DNA of 64,000 nucleotides from Arthrobacter crystallopoietes. GTDB lineage: Bacteria; Actinomycetota; Actinomycetes; Actinomycetales; Micrococcaceae. How positions within the stretch are numbered: position 1 is the first letter of the stretch; every line of letters starts with the position of its first letter. Shown here one piece after another: positions 18,322 through 27,058 of the stretch. The notes beneath the pieces are model-generated. The model did not search any database and was not told where the DNA came from. It saw nothing but the letters and a program-made list of their open reading frames with translations. The stretch is from the NCBI RefSeq assembly GCF_002849715.1, contig NZ_CP018863.1, positions 1,488,001-1,552,000 of the forward strand, given 5' to 3'. The position numbers and the translations under genes are program-made.

Positions 18322-18810
18322 ATGTACGCAAGCAGTTCATTATCCGAGGCCCGGCGCGCAGAAGCGGTAGCGTTGTTTGATGCAGGGTATGGGTATAAAG
18401 CCGTGGCATCACAGCTGCAGGCAAGCCATAGGGCGATCAAGAATTTGTATCATCGGTGGCGGATTCGTGGGAGTGGAGCGCTGGTGACCAAGCCGACCAA
18501 GAGAACCTTTTCGTTCGAGTTCAAACGCGACATCGTGCGGCGCGTCCTGGCGGGCGAATCGAAGCTCGGGTTGGCGCAGGAGTTCGATCTGTCCTCGCCC
18601 CGGCTCATCGAGAATTGGCTGATCATCTACCGCACCGAGGGTGAAGACGGGCTCCGGCCCAAGCCCAAGGGACGCCCACGAGGGACTCCCGCGAGTCCGG
18701 AGCGTCAGGAATCCGAGCTGACTAAGCTGCGCCGGGAGAATGAGCGGTTGCGGGCGGAGAACGCCTACCTGGGAAAATTGCGGGCCTTGAGGGAGCAAGG
18801 ACGACGGTGA
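18322..18810 (+). CDS. IS3-family transposase OrfA
   Basis: A 162-residue DNA-binding subunit with two helix-turn-helix units (ARRAEAVALFDAGYGYKAVA and FKRDIVRRVLAGESKLGLAQ) and a C-terminal leucine-zipper-like coil (ELTKLRRENERLRAENAYLG), the arrangement of IS150-group OrfA. It recognises the element's ends. The OrfB frame begins at a GTG overlapping the stop, so the active transposase may arise from a frameshift fusion or from coupled translation; no obvious A-rich slippery run is present at the overlap. Confidence 0.9.
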   Translation: MYASSSLSEARRAEAVALFDAGYGYKAVASQLQASHRAIKNLYHRWRIRGSGALVTKPTKRTFSFEFKRDIVRRVLAGESKLGLAQEFDLSSPRLIENWLIIYRTEGEDGLRPKPKGRPRGTPASPERQESELTKLRRENERLRAENAYLGKLRALREQGRR

Positions 18811-19661
18811 AGGTCCAAGCCGTTGTCGCCCTCAAGGCCGCGCACCCGTTGGACGTGCTGCTCGACGTCGCCGGACTCGCCCGCTCGACCTTCTTCTACC
18901 ATCAGGGCCGGCTGGCCCTGCCGGATCCGCAGGCCGGGCTGAAGACCGTGATTCGGGACGCCGTCAAGGAAGCGAAAGGCCGGTACGGCTACCGCCGTAT
19001 CCATGGCGAACTGGTGAAATCCGGCTGGCAGGTCGCGAAGAAGACCGTGCTGAAGCTCATGCGCCAGCTGGGCCTTCTCAGCCATGTCCGCCGGCGCCGG
19101 CGCTACAACTCATTCAAGGGCGAAGCAGGGCAGATCGCGCCGAACCTGCTGGACCGTGACTTCGACGCGGAGGAGCCGAACGAGAAATGGGTCACCGACG
19201 TGACCGAGTTCCGCGTCGGCGAGTCCAAGGTCTACCTCTCCCCGATAATGGACCTCTTCGACCGCTCCATCGTCGCATACACATGGGGAACGTCGCCCGC
19301 ACTGCAGCTGACGAACACGTCCCTGCAAGAGGCGCTGTCCACGCTCCGGCCCGGCGAGCATCCGCTGGTCCATTCAGACCAAGGATTCCAGTACCAACAC
19401 GTCTCCTGGCGGAACCTGCTCGCAGGAGCCGGGGCGACGCAGTCGATGTCCCGAAAGGGAACCTGCCTGGACAACGCGGTCATCGAAGGATTCTTCGGCC
19501 ACCTCAAGGAAGAGATGTTCCACCACACCCGATATACCACCATCGACGCGTTCACCGCCGAGCTGGATGACTACATTCACTGGTACAACAACGTCAGGAC
19601 CCACTCACGACTCGAGGGCTTGAGCCCGGTCGAATACCGGACCCAAGCCCTCGCAGCATAA
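18807..19661 (+). CDS. IS3-family transposase OrfB, DDE catalytic subunit
   Basis: A 284-residue rve integrase-core protein. It has the N-terminal HTH_21 region (AKGRYGYRRIHGELVKSGWQ), then the DDE acidic residues: first Asp in NEKWVTDVTEF, second in PLVHSDQGFQYQ, and Glu in NAVIEGFFGHLKEEMF. The end reads YIHWYNNVRTHSRLEGLSPV, the family's closing motif. It catalyses strand transfer. No break is visible. It starts at GTG overlapping the OrfA stop. Confidence 0.92.
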   Translation: MKVQAVVALKAAHPLDVLLDVAGLARSTFFYHQGRLALPDPQAGLKTVIRDAVKEAKGRYGYRRIHGELVKSGWQVAKKTVLKLMRQLGLLSHVRRRRRYNSFKGEAGQIAPNLLDRDFDAEEPNEKWVTDVTEFRVGESKVYLSPIMDLFDRSIVAYTWGTSPALQLTNTSLQEALSTLRPGEHPLVHSDQGFQYQHVSWRNLLAGAGATQSMSRKGTCLDNAVIEGFFGHLKEEMFHHTRYTTIDAFTAELDDYIHWYNNVRTHSRLEGLSPVEYRTQALAA

Positions 19662-19700
19662 GGTTTTAGTTTACGAGTCCAACTTTCGGGGACCAGTTCA

Positions 19701-19825
19701 ATCCGCACACGGGACCCCTGCTGCCCGGCCTGGGTCGTCCTTTGGGGGCGGCGTTCGGTCTTCACGGGAAGATGCGACGGCCGGTCATCAACGGCCGGTC
19801 GGGGGATGCGGCCGTTGGCACTCAC
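19701..19825 (-). pseudogene. sortase remnant, probable 5' part
   Basis: From a GTG at 19825 the minus strand reads a short basic, Pro-rich leader that ends in QAGQQGSRVRI at the IS border. Reading on past the IS gives LLLVSANIGVEGLQLAAD and a stop, which resembles the start of a sortase barrel. Linking this to the 3' part is inference. The leader lacks a clear membrane anchor. Confidence 0.4.
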
Positions 19826-20125
19826 AGTTTAGATCCGTATGCGCCAAAAAGCTCCGGTATGAGGGAACGGATGCACTATTGCAACCTAAACCCGACGCTG
19901 ACGCGGTGCGCGGGACGTAGCCAGCTGCCGCGGGCTCTGGCATCGTCGGGAAGTATCCGGTTGCATCCGCTCCAATGCGGCCCGTGTGCAAGTGGTGACG
20001 GTGTCGGATGCTCCGCGCAGGCCATGCCCTGGTTTCGTCCGCAGGCTGACAAGTCGGGAGAGAACCCGAAACATGCCGGTGCCGGTTCCCTTCTGCCCCG
20101 GGCCCCCGACTGCCATCATGGAGCC

Positions 20126-20357
20126 ATGGTTATTCAGGATCCGGGGTGTGCAGGCCCACGCAAATCTCAAAGAAGCCGAAAGGCAGTTCAAGCACGCGCA
20201 GGAGCAGTTCAAGCGGCACGAGATTCCCCAGACACGGCTCGATGAGCTCGGCAGGCTCCGTGACCTTGCCGCCGAAGACCTGCGGCGTACCACAAAGGTA
20301 TTCGGCACCCCGATTCCCGATGAGGAAAGATGGAGCGGAAACTTCAGGCCAGCATGA
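20126..20357 (+). pseudogene. frameshifted copy of the 76-residue gene
   Basis: A copy of the gene at 16258-16488. It starts MVIQDPG, shifts frame within the next few codons because of one extra base relative to the intact copy, and continues as AHANLKEAERQFKHAQEQFK to PIPDEERWSGNFRPA. The GGAGCC before the ATG is conserved. The remaining frame has few amino-acid changes, so the break is recent or is a sequencing error. Confidence 0.65.
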
Positions 20358-20495
20358 TCCGGCCGGCGGCCCGGCCGCAGGCTTCCGGACTGCTTAGCCC
20401 GGTCGGGGTTCCCGCTTGGAGCGGTTGCTCTGGGCCGGGCCGATCAGTGGAGCCGGCCGGTTCCGGGGATTGGCCGGGCGGTGCTGGGCGGGTGT

Positions 20496-21326
20496 ATGGC
20501 CTGGGACCACTCTAATGTCAGCATCGGCACGGGAGGCAGCATTGCAGGCATTCACCGGGGAGGCACGGTGATCCCCTTATGGCTGCAGGCCTGGATCTGG
20601 GGAACAGTCGGCGGCGCAGCGCTGGTGCTCGGCTCCGCAATCTCTTGGAAATGGCGGATCCCGGATAAGGCGGTATCCACCGTGATGGCGTTCGGCGCAG
20701 GCGTCCTGATTGCCGCGCTGGCCTTTGAACTGGTCGATGAAGCAGTGGAGACAGGCGGACTCCTGGCCACCAGTGGCGGCTTCCTTGGCGGGGCGCTGCT
20801 GTTCGTCGCAGCCAATCTGCTGCTCGCCAGACAGGGTGCCAGACACCGGAAACGCTCTGGAGTCCAACAGCCCACCGAACATCAAAAACCCGGCAGCGGC
20901 GCCGCCATCGCCGTGGGCGCCCTCCTTGACGGGATCCCCGAGTCCCTGGTCCTCGGCCTTGGCCTGGTGACCGCCGGGACAGTCAGCCCGGCCATGCTCG
21001 CCGCCGTCTTCATCTCCAACGTCCCAGAAGGCCTCTCCAGCTCGGCCGGAATGAAGAAGGCCGGCCGCACTGCCGGCTACGTCTTCGGTGTCTGGGGCGG
21101 CATCGCCCTGCTCTGCGGGGTGGCTTCACTGCTCGGGTTTGCCCTGCTCCAAGGGGCACCCGAAGAGCTCGTCGCCTTCATCACGGCGCTGGCAGCCGGA
21201 GCAATCCTGGCGATGCTCGCTGACACCATGATCCCGGAAGCCTTCGAACAACACCACATTCTGACCGGCCTGACCGCGTCAATTGGCTTCGTTGCCGCCT
21301 TCACCATCCACCACGCCGGAGGGTAA
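20496..21326 (+). CDS. ZIP-family metal transporter
   Basis: A membrane protein of about 276 residues with eight hydrophobic segments. The metal path residues of ZIP proteins are seen as VGALLDGIPESLVLGLGL in one helix and VFISNVPEGLSSSAG in the next, each with the H/N-x-P-E core (here D-G-I-P-E and N-V-P-E). A charged, His-containing loop lies between helices 3 and 4. It probably moves Zn, Mn or Fe into the cytoplasm. I favour the ATG at 20496; a GTG at 20481 is also in frame. A hairpin follows directly. Confidence 0.85.
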   Translation: MAWDHSNVSIGTGGSIAGIHRGGTVIPLWLQAWIWGTVGGAALVLGSAISWKWRIPDKAVSTVMAFGAGVLIAALAFELVDEAVETGGLLATSGGFLGGALLFVAANLLLARQGARHRKRSGVQQPTEHQKPGSGAAIAVGALLDGIPESLVLGLGLVTAGTVSPAMLAAVFISNVPEGLSSSAGMKKAGRTAGYVFGVWGGIALLCGVASLLGFALLQGAPEELVAFITALAAGAILAMLADTMIPEAFEQHHILTGLTASIGFVAAFTIHHAGG

Positions 21327-21330
21327 GTCC

Positions 21331-21348
21331 CCCTGTCCCCGGACAGGG
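21331..21348 (+). terminator. hairpin after the ZIP gene
   Basis: A perfect 8-bp stem, CCCTGTCC with GGACAGGG, around a CC loop begins five bases after the ZIP stop. There is no T-run, which is common for actinobacterial terminators. Confidence 0.5.
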
Positions 21349-21418
21349 AGAAGCCCGACCCACGAAGCGGATCCCCAGCATAAGGCTCCGCACCCGGGTC
21401 CTTACAGGCACTGCGGCC

Positions 21419-21715
21419 TCACCTCCGGGGCGACCGGAAGCGCCGGGCCGCAGTCACATCAGCGCCCGTTCCGGTGCCGGGCCCGGGTTGGTTCCGGACG
21501 GCGGCATCGTTGGCCGCTGACCAGCCGGCGACTACCGCCAGGACCGGGCCGATGACCGGAACGAGCAGGCAACCAGCCAGCAAACCCGCCCTCGTTCCGG
21601 CAGGCAGTCCTTTGGTAGTGGCCAGCACTACCAGCGAGGCTCCACCATGGAGAACCCCTGCGGCAGCAAGAAGCGCCACCATGGTTTCACCCACCATCTC
21701 TTCCACAACGTCCAT
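21419..21715 (-). CDS. small two-helix membrane protein
   Basis: A protein of about 98 residues starting MDVVEEMVGETMVALLAAAG, with two hydrophobic stretches (ALLAAAGVLHGGASLVVLAT and AGLLAGCLLVPVIGPVLAVV) and a basic, disordered-looking tail. GGGGGAG lies just before the ATG, which supports this start over an upstream one. I do not recognise a family. It converges on the ZIP gene. Confidence 0.5.
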   Translation of the reverse strand: MDVVEEMVGETMVALLAAAGVLHGGASLVVLATTKGLPAGTRAGLLAGCLLVPVIGPVLAVVAGWSAANDAAVRNQPGPGTGTGADVTAARRFRSPRR

Positions 21716-22171
21716 CCCCACTCCCCCATCCAAGACAACCGCCCTTCCACAGGCTTGATCTTCCCGAGGCGACCTCCAATGGTACTGCCCTGCCCTGTAC
21801 ACGGAGCAGGAGCTTGTAAAGCAGGCACCTCCGCTAGCCTCACTCCTGCCCTCTGCTGAGACTTTCGTCGCCGGCCACCTTCAGGCCTGGACTGCACCCT
21901 GACCCTGCCCGTTGCCGCTCGCCGGAGCACCCCTCGGTTTGGGGTGTTTTTGGGGATTGATTTTTGGGACTGAGGTTTTTCAAAGGGCGGCAGGCCAGAC
22001 TTTTCCCATCTTGATTGCAGGGACGCTGACACCCTGTGGAGACGATCAAGCGCCGGTGCCCCGCCGTATTCCCCCATCGAGCGCCGGGCACCGGCCCCTT
22101 CGCCCGGGGCGTCCGGCTTTCGTTGCCTGGGGACAGGTTTTTTATAGGAAACCGGGAGGATCATCGCCTGT
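21716..22171. other. intergenic region with G-tracts
   Basis: No gene is supported. Between about 21934 and 21990 the plus strand has spaced G-runs separated by T-rich loops (GGTTTGGGGTGTTTTTGGGG, then more), which could fold as a G-quadruplex or act as a terminator-like signal. The region must hold the promoters of both flanking genes. Confidence 0.4.
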
Positions 22172-22711
22172 ATGTCAGTTCTGGATGTCAAAGCGGCTCC
22201 CGGTTCCGGGCAGCGTACCCGCCGCCGGCGGTGGATTGTGCTTCCGGTGGCGCTGCTGTGCGTGCTCGGGACGTGCTTCGGCTACCTGTTCGCGACGGCG
22301 GAGGTGAAACCCAGCGCGCAGCTGGGGTTGTCCGTGGAGGTGCCCGGGGGTCTGGCCAGCATTACCGGTGTCATCCCGTTGGAAAACGATGGCTGGCAGC
22401 CGCCGGCTCCTGCAGCTGCCCTGAAGCCTGACCCGGTGGAAGGGGCCCACCGGGTCCGCGTCCAGGTGCAGTTTACGGCCCTGGACAAGGCCGGGCTTCC
22501 AGTGGACCCCGGGTCGTTTTTCATTGACGGCCTCGGATCCGGCAAGCCGCACCCGCTCTGGTCATCGTCGCCACCGATGACCCTGGACCAGGGCGAATCA
22601 GCGAATACCACAATGGTGTTCGAACTTCCGGACAAGGCGGTCGCGCTGGTCCTGGAAGACTCATCCGGTGACCGGCTTTCCCTCGGCACCGAGCACCATA
22701 CCGGCGGATAA
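22172..22711 (+). CDS. uncharacterised membrane-anchored extracytoplasmic protein
   Basis: A 179-residue protein with one membrane segment after a basic start (RRRRWIVLPVALLCVLGTCF) and an exported domain. The domain has alternating beta-like stretches (HRVRVQVQFTALDKAGLPVD; NTTMVFELPDKAVALVLED) recalling DUF4352-type immunoglobulin-like folds, without a certain match. GGGAGG precedes the ATG by ten bases. It lies 79 bases before the multicopper oxidase, so it may be an assembly or copper-delivery partner; that is inference. Confidence 0.6.
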   Translation: MSVLDVKAAPGSGQRTRRRRWIVLPVALLCVLGTCFGYLFATAEVKPSAQLGLSVEVPGGLASITGVIPLENDGWQPPAPAAALKPDPVEGAHRVRVQVQFTALDKAGLPVDPGSFFIDGLGSGKPHPLWSSSPPMTLDQGESANTTMVFELPDKAVALVLEDSSGDRLSLGTEHHTGG

Positions 22712-22790
22712 CGCCATCAAAAAAACCGCCCCCGGCGCGTGTCAGCCGGTGCCGGCGGCCCCTCTGGTCATCCTTGGGAGGTGACTCGAC

Positions 22791-24404
22791 ATGTCAGTAT
22801 CAAGACGACAGCTCCTCAAATGGGGCGGTCTTGGAGTTGTTGGAGCAGGATTGGTAACTGTTCCCATTTCCACCGTGTCAGCAAAATCAGCCAGCCAGCT
22901 CAGTTCACGGGATATGCCAAAGCCCTATCAAACCGCTTTTGTGCGCCCGCCGAAACTGACGCCGAAATCCGTCACGTACGATCCGGACGGCAGCCGGGTC
23001 AACCACTACGAGATCGCGATGCGCCACGCGCAGGCGCAGATCCTGCCCGGCAAAAAGACCGGCATCCTGGGCTACAACGGCACCTTTCCCGGCCCCACCA
23101 TCGAACTGGACCAGGGCACGAAAGCGGTCGTGCACATGCGCAACCGGCTGCCGAAAAACCACCTGCAGTGGTCCCACCACCTGCTGGCCACCTCCACCCA
23201 CCTGCACGGCTCGGCGTCGCTGCCCCAGTACGACGGGTACGCCAGCGACGTCACGCCGCCCGGGTTCTGCAAGGACTACCATTACCCGAATTTCCAGCCT
23301 GCCCGGACGCTCTGGTACCACGACCACGGCGTGCACTTTACCGCGCAGAACGTGTACTCGGGCCTGGCCGCCATGTACATCATGCACGACCCGGTGGAGA
23401 AGGATTTGCTGCCGCAGGGCGAGTTCGACGTGCCCCTGGTCGTCAGCGACGCGATGTTCGCCGCCGACGGGTCCCTCGCCTACGACGACCGGGACCACTC
23501 CGGTTTGTGGGGAGACGTCATTCTGGTCAACGGCAAGCCCTGGCCGGTGATGAAGGTCCAGCCACGGGTCTACCGGTTCCGCGTCCTCAACGCCTCCATC
23601 TCGCGGTCCTACAAGTTCGCGCTGAATACCGGCCATCCCCTGCATCTGGTCGGCACCGACGGCGGGCTGATGCCCGTCAGGCAGTCCGTGGCAAACTGGC
23701 GCCAGGGCATGGCCGAGCGGTACGAGGTCCTGATCGACTTCAGCAAGTACAAGCCCGGTACCCGGGTCGAGCTGAAAAACCTGTCCAACGCGAACAACCG
23801 GGACTACGCTTCCACCGGCAAGGTGATGGCCTTCGACGTCGTTGCCCCCGCACCCGACATGAAGTCCGATCCGAAATGGAATGTCATTCCCACCACTCTC
23901 GCGGACAACGAGGTCATGCGCCTGACCAAGGACGACGCCGAGGACAAACGCCGGTTCCGCGTCCAGCGAGGCGGGGTGACAGAACCGTGGACGATCAACG
24001 GCGTCACCTGGGAGGACGTGATTGCCAGCGGCTTCACGCTGGCCAGCGCCGACCCGAAACTGGGGTCGGCGGAGATCTGGGAGATCGAAAACAAGTCCGG
24101 CGGCTGGTTCCACCCGGTGCACATCCACCTGATCGACTTCCAGATCCTCAGCCGCAACGGCAAGGCCCCCTACCCGTGGGAGCGCGGACCGAAGGACGTC
24201 GTCTACATCGGGGAAAACGAAAAGGTCGACGTCATCATGAGGTTCGGCCCCCACCAGGGCCGCTACATGGTCCACTGCCACAACCTGCCGCACGAAGACC
24301 ACTCCATGATGTTCCAGTTCCGCGTCGGCCTCGGCGAAGACGATGACGACCCGAACGACCCCATCAAGGCCGCGCCCTGCGAACTCGACACCGACCCCGA
24401 CTGA
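22791..24404 (+). CDS. Tat-exported multicopper oxidase (laccase/bilirubin oxidase type)
   Basis: A 537-residue three-cupredoxin oxidase. The start MSVSRRQLLKWGGLGVVGAG is a twin-arginine signal. All four copper motifs are present: STHLHGSAS, WYHDHGVH, HPVHIHLIDFQ and HCHNLPHEDHSMM; the last has the H-C-H core and the Met axial ligand of type 1 copper. The spacing and the NWRQGMAERYEVLIDF segment resemble CotA/phenoxazinone-synthase relatives. It should oxidise phenols, Cu(I), Mn(II) or bilirubin-like compounds with O2. The C-terminal tail is acidic. A signal peptidase gene follows after eight bases. Confidence 0.92.
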   Translation: MSVSRRQLLKWGGLGVVGAGLVTVPISTVSAKSASQLSSRDMPKPYQTAFVRPPKLTPKSVTYDPDGSRVNHYEIAMRHAQAQILPGKKTGILGYNGTFPGPTIELDQGTKAVVHMRNRLPKNHLQWSHHLLATSTHLHGSASLPQYDGYASDVTPPGFCKDYHYPNFQPARTLWYHDHGVHFTAQNVYSGLAAMYIMHDPVEKDLLPQGEFDVPLVVSDAMFAADGSLAYDDRDHSGLWGDVILVNGKPWPVMKVQPRVYRFRVLNASISRSYKFALNTGHPLHLVGTDGGLMPVRQSVANWRQGMAERYEVLIDFSKYKPGTRVELKNLSNANNRDYASTGKVMAFDVVAPAPDMKSDPKWNVIPTTLADNEVMRLTKDDAEDKRRFRVQRGGVTEPWTINGVTWEDVIASGFTLASADPKLGSAEIWEIENKSGGWFHPVHIHLIDFQILSRNGKAPYPWERGPKDVVYIGENEKVDVIMRFGPHQGRYMVHCHNLPHEDHSMMFQFRVGLGEDDDDPNDPIKAAPCELDTDPD

Positions 24405-24412
24405 CCCGCAAC

Positions 24413-24934
24413 ATGCCGGCTCCGACAATCCCGGCTTCCGTCCCCGACAACAAGCGGGGACGGAAGCTGCGGCGAAGAGCCTGGATCCTGGCCGCCTTGG
24501 CGGCGGCGGTCCTGGCGTTGCGTATCTGGGTGCTTGAACCGGTGATGGTCGTATCCGACAGCATGGTCCCCACCATCGGCTCCGGCCGCATCGTCTTCAT
24601 GCTCAAACCCGGACCCTGGCTCCAGAAACCAGGGCCCGGCGACATCGTGGTCTTCACCTCCCCCCTGGACGGCACGGAAGTCGTCAAGCGGGTTGTGGCC
24701 GGGCACGGCCAGAGCGTCGAAATCCAGGACGCCGTCCTGCACGTCGACGGGATCCCGCAGAACGAGCCCTATGTGGATCTGGAAAGCATGGACGGAACCT
24801 ACTCCCCTCCCACCCGGGTGCCCCCTGGGCAGGTCTTCGTCATGGGAGACAACCGCGAATACTCCATCGACTCCCGCGACTACGGGCCTCTTCCCCTGGA
24901 AAACATCGACGGCATCGTCATCGGAATCCGCTGA
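24413..24934 (+). CDS. lepB: type I signal peptidase
   Basis: A 173-residue membrane serine protease. One N-terminal helix (AWILAALAAAVLALRIWVLE) anchors it; the catalytic Ser is in VVSDSMVPTI and the general-base Lys in TEVVKRVVAG; GQVFVMGDNREYSIDSRDYG is the box E motif. All family motifs are present, though it is shorter than housekeeping enzymes. It starts eight bases after the multicopper oxidase, so the two are probably co-transcribed and the peptidase may serve proteins exported from this locus. Confidence 0.9.
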   Translation: MPAPTIPASVPDNKRGRKLRRRAWILAALAAAVLALRIWVLEPVMVVSDSMVPTIGSGRIVFMLKPGPWLQKPGPGDIVVFTSPLDGTEVVKRVVAGHGQSVEIQDAVLHVDGIPQNEPYVDLESMDGTYSPPTRVPPGQVFVMGDNREYSIDSRDYGPLPLENIDGIVIGIR

Positions 24935-25321
24935 CGCCTGCCGGGACCACGCAACAAGGAAGACAGGAGCCATACCGCAGGTGGCACCCGGCCAACCAGA
25001 CCCAGACTGCTCCAGATGATTCCAACTTCGTTGCCCCCGCTGCCGTCGTGCAGTCCCGGACCGTCGACGACGGCGAACGCCGATAACGGCGCATATGACG
25101 GCGATTGCTTGTCGGTTGCCGGTACTGCCTCTTGCGTAAATCCCGTCACCGGTTGTTGCGCCGCCCGCTGGCGCGCACCGTCGAAGCCGTGCCGGACCTC
25201 CAAGATGAGTCCGGCATGGACGCCCTGATCGCCAGTCGCGCTCGTTGGGTGGGGAATAACAGCGGGGTGCGGTACGTTTTACCGCGGTCATCCAACTCTG
25301 AAAGAGAAGAGAACAAGCTAA
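24935..25321. other. intergenic region holding R1 copy c
   Basis: No gene is supported in this 387-base gap. It contains the dif-like repeat at 25073-25097 and, after it, the leader of the DUF4193 gene. Reading frames crossing it have no family likeness. Confidence 0.5.
25073..25097 (+). repeat. dif-like repeat R1, copy c
   Basis: GAACGCCGATAACGGCGC followed by ATATG, the majority form of the repeat, preceded by GC. It lies between lepB and the first DUF4193 gene. Confidence 0.8.
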
Positions 25322-25624
25322 GTGGCAACCGATTACGACGAGGTCCGTCCCGACGTCAAGGAGTCCCAGGAAAAGTCCTTGGGGGCGGTGCAGTCCGCTA
25401 ATGCACCCGGCGCCCGCAGTGTCACGCTGGAACTGGATGAGGCCGACGGCCTGGACGGCGCCGGCGTCCCCGGTGGCGAGTTCATCATGGAGGAGCTCAA
25501 TGTTCAGGTCATCCCTCAGGCAGATGACGAATTCACCTGCTACTCATGCTTCCTGGTCAGGCACCGCTCCCAGATCGCCCGGCAGCAGGGCACCCACGCC
25601 TACTGCACCGACTGCGAAGCCTAA
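25322..25624 (+). CDS. DUF4193 small zinc-ribbon protein
   Basis: A 100-residue acidic protein starting at GTG. The N-terminal half is disordered and acidic; the C terminus has two cysteine pairs, DDEFTCYSCFLVRHRSQIA and YCTDCEA, which form a likely zinc ribbon. This is the actinobacterial DUF4193 family, of unknown function. A second copy lies at 32053-32352 and is almost the same in the C-terminal 35 residues, so the pair is paralogous. It sits between two R1 repeats (copies c and e) as a single-gene unit. Confidence 0.85.
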   Translation: MATDYDEVRPDVKESQEKSLGAVQSANAPGARSVTLELDEADGLDGAGVPGGEFIMEELNVQVIPQADDEFTCYSCFLVRHRSQIARQQGTHAYCTDCEA

Positions 25625-26016
25625 ACCTTCCCGTTCCCCGCAGTCGCGCAGTGCGGTTCCGATAGCAGGGCGGACCAGCAATGCCGGAAACGCTTCCTGA
25701 GCCGAGGACAGGTGTGAACGCCAGAACGGCGCGGCGGATCAGCAGCTTTACTGCTTTGGGCGATCCACGAACGCGACATAGACAACGAATCAGCTCCCAC
25801 ATCAGCGACATACGGCTCGCTGACCTCAACTCCGCGACGCCCGAACTCCTCAAAGCCATGGCACTACTTGGCTTGATAGGCCTCGCCGAACGTCGATATC
25901 GGCGCTTACGTTTGAGGGCTATGACTGCGGATAAAACCTGTAGCTCGTGACGTAATGACACGCCCGTGCGTTTAGAAGAGTTGCAGTGGTTTGAAGTCGT
26001 GGTTTATGAATGCTGA
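25625..26016. other. intergenic region holding R1 copy e
   Basis: No convincing gene. The frame at 25681-25950 lacks a ribosome binding site and any family likeness. The repeat copy e is inside, at 25886-25910. Confidence 0.4.
25886..25910 (+). repeat. dif-like repeat R1, diverged copy e
   Basis: GAACGTCGATATCGGCGC followed by TTACG; 19 of the 23 core bases agree with the main form and the spacing is identical. It lies between the DUF4193 and LysR genes. Confidence 0.6.
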
Positions 26017-26949
26017 ATGGATATCGATCCGCGCCGGCTGCGCGTGCTTCTGGCGATTGCGCGGACCGGCGGTGTGCTGGCCGCCGCTGACGAGTTGCGG
26101 ATTACGCCTTCGGCCGTCTCCCAGCAGCTCAACAAGTTGGAAGACGAGACGAAACACGCTTTGGTCGTACGGACGCCTAAAGGCTCGGTGCTGACGCCTG
26201 CCGGGTTGGCGGCAGCGGAGGCCGCCGAGGAGATCGAGCGCGCTCTCAACGTCGCACGTGCCCGGATGGAAGGCGGGGCAGAGCTCGCAGGAGTCGTGCG
26301 CGTGGGCGGCTTCACCAGCTTCCTCCGGACCATAGTGATCCCTCACCTGCCCCAATGGCGCGTCCAATACCCCCAGCTGCAGATCAGGATCTTTGAGGAC
26401 GACCTCCCGGCGTTGATCCGAATGCTTCGTCAGCGCGAGCTCGATGCCGTAGTGGTCGAGTTGGACTCAGCGACGGCGGCGCAACGCTCGCTGCCGGCCG
26501 GAATGTCCGAGGAGCCGATGCTGGATGAGCCGTGGAAACTGGTCGTTCCCTCCGACGCCCTTATCGACACCGAGAACGTCGACCTTGCCCGGCTGCCGCT
26601 TCCGTGGATCGGCGTCGAACATTCAGCCGCCAACGCTTCAGTCATCGGCCGTCTCCACAGGTCAACGGGAGGCCAGGTGAATACAGTCCATCAGTACCAG
26701 GAGACGCTGACCGCCCTCGCATTGGTAGCCGCGGGAGAAGGAGTTGCCGTCGTCCCGGCCCTGGCGTTGAGCGGCGTCGTCCAGGACGGTGTCGACGTCC
26801 TGGACGTCCCCGGTCTCGGTACCCGACGCATCGTTCTGCGGCGGTTCGATCGGCGAAAGTCTGTCAACGGGCCAATGGACACAGTCGCCCGCCTTCTCCG
26901 GGAATCCGTTGCTGCGTTCGACGCGCACGCGGTGGCACAGAGGCCCTGA
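26017..26949 (+). CDS. LysR-family transcriptional regulator
   Basis: A 310-residue regulator. The N-terminal 60 residues are the LysR winged helix (RLRVLLAIARTGGVLAAADE; TPSAVSQQLNKLEDE), then a linker helix, then a periplasmic-binding-protein-like effector domain (GVVRVGGFTSFLRTIVIPHL; DLPALIRMLRQRELDAVVVE). The effector is unknown. It usually controls a divergent neighbour, but the upstream gene here is DUF4193 in the same direction and the downstream membrane protein is convergent, so its target may be elsewhere. Confidence 0.92.
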   Translation: MDIDPRRLRVLLAIARTGGVLAAADELRITPSAVSQQLNKLEDETKHALVVRTPKGSVLTPAGLAAAEAAEEIERALNVARARMEGGAELAGVVRVGGFTSFLRTIVIPHLPQWRVQYPQLQIRIFEDDLPALIRMLRQRELDAVVVELDSATAAQRSLPAGMSEEPMLDEPWKLVVPSDALIDTENVDLARLPLPWIGVEHSAANASVIGRLHRSTGGQVNTVHQYQETLTALALVAAGEGVAVVPALALSGVVQDGVDVLDVPGLGTRRIVLRRFDRRKSVNGPMDTVARLLRESVAAFDAHAVAQRP

Positions 26950-27058
26950 TCTTCCGGCCGCGCCGACCGTCGCGTGCCGTCCTGATCGCCTGTCCCGAAG
27001 AGCCTCAGGCTACGGCCCGGTGCTGCCAAGGCAGCTCCTGACCCTCCAGACCGGGAAG

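Larger units (their letters stand above)
18263..19700 (+). mobile_element. complete IS3-family insertion sequence (IS150-like)
   Basis: The element is about 1438 bp. Left end TGAACTGCTCCCCAGAAGTT and the inverted right end TGAACTGGTCCCCGAAAGTT form imperfect terminal repeats. ATC lies directly outside both ends (18260-18262 and 19701-19703), a 3-bp target duplication as expected for IS3 elements. Both transposase frames look intact, so it may still be active. It landed in the loop of a long palindrome inside the sortase remnant. Confidence 0.9.

Noticed and set aside
22739..24346. 535-codon plus-strand frame overlapping the multicopper oxidase
   Set aside because: Arg/Pro/Gly-rich shadow in the wrong frame; the oxidase frame has all copper motifs.
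25681..25950. 89-codon frame after the first DUF4193 gene
   Set aside because: No Shine-Dalgarno, unusual composition, and it contains the R1 repeat copy e.
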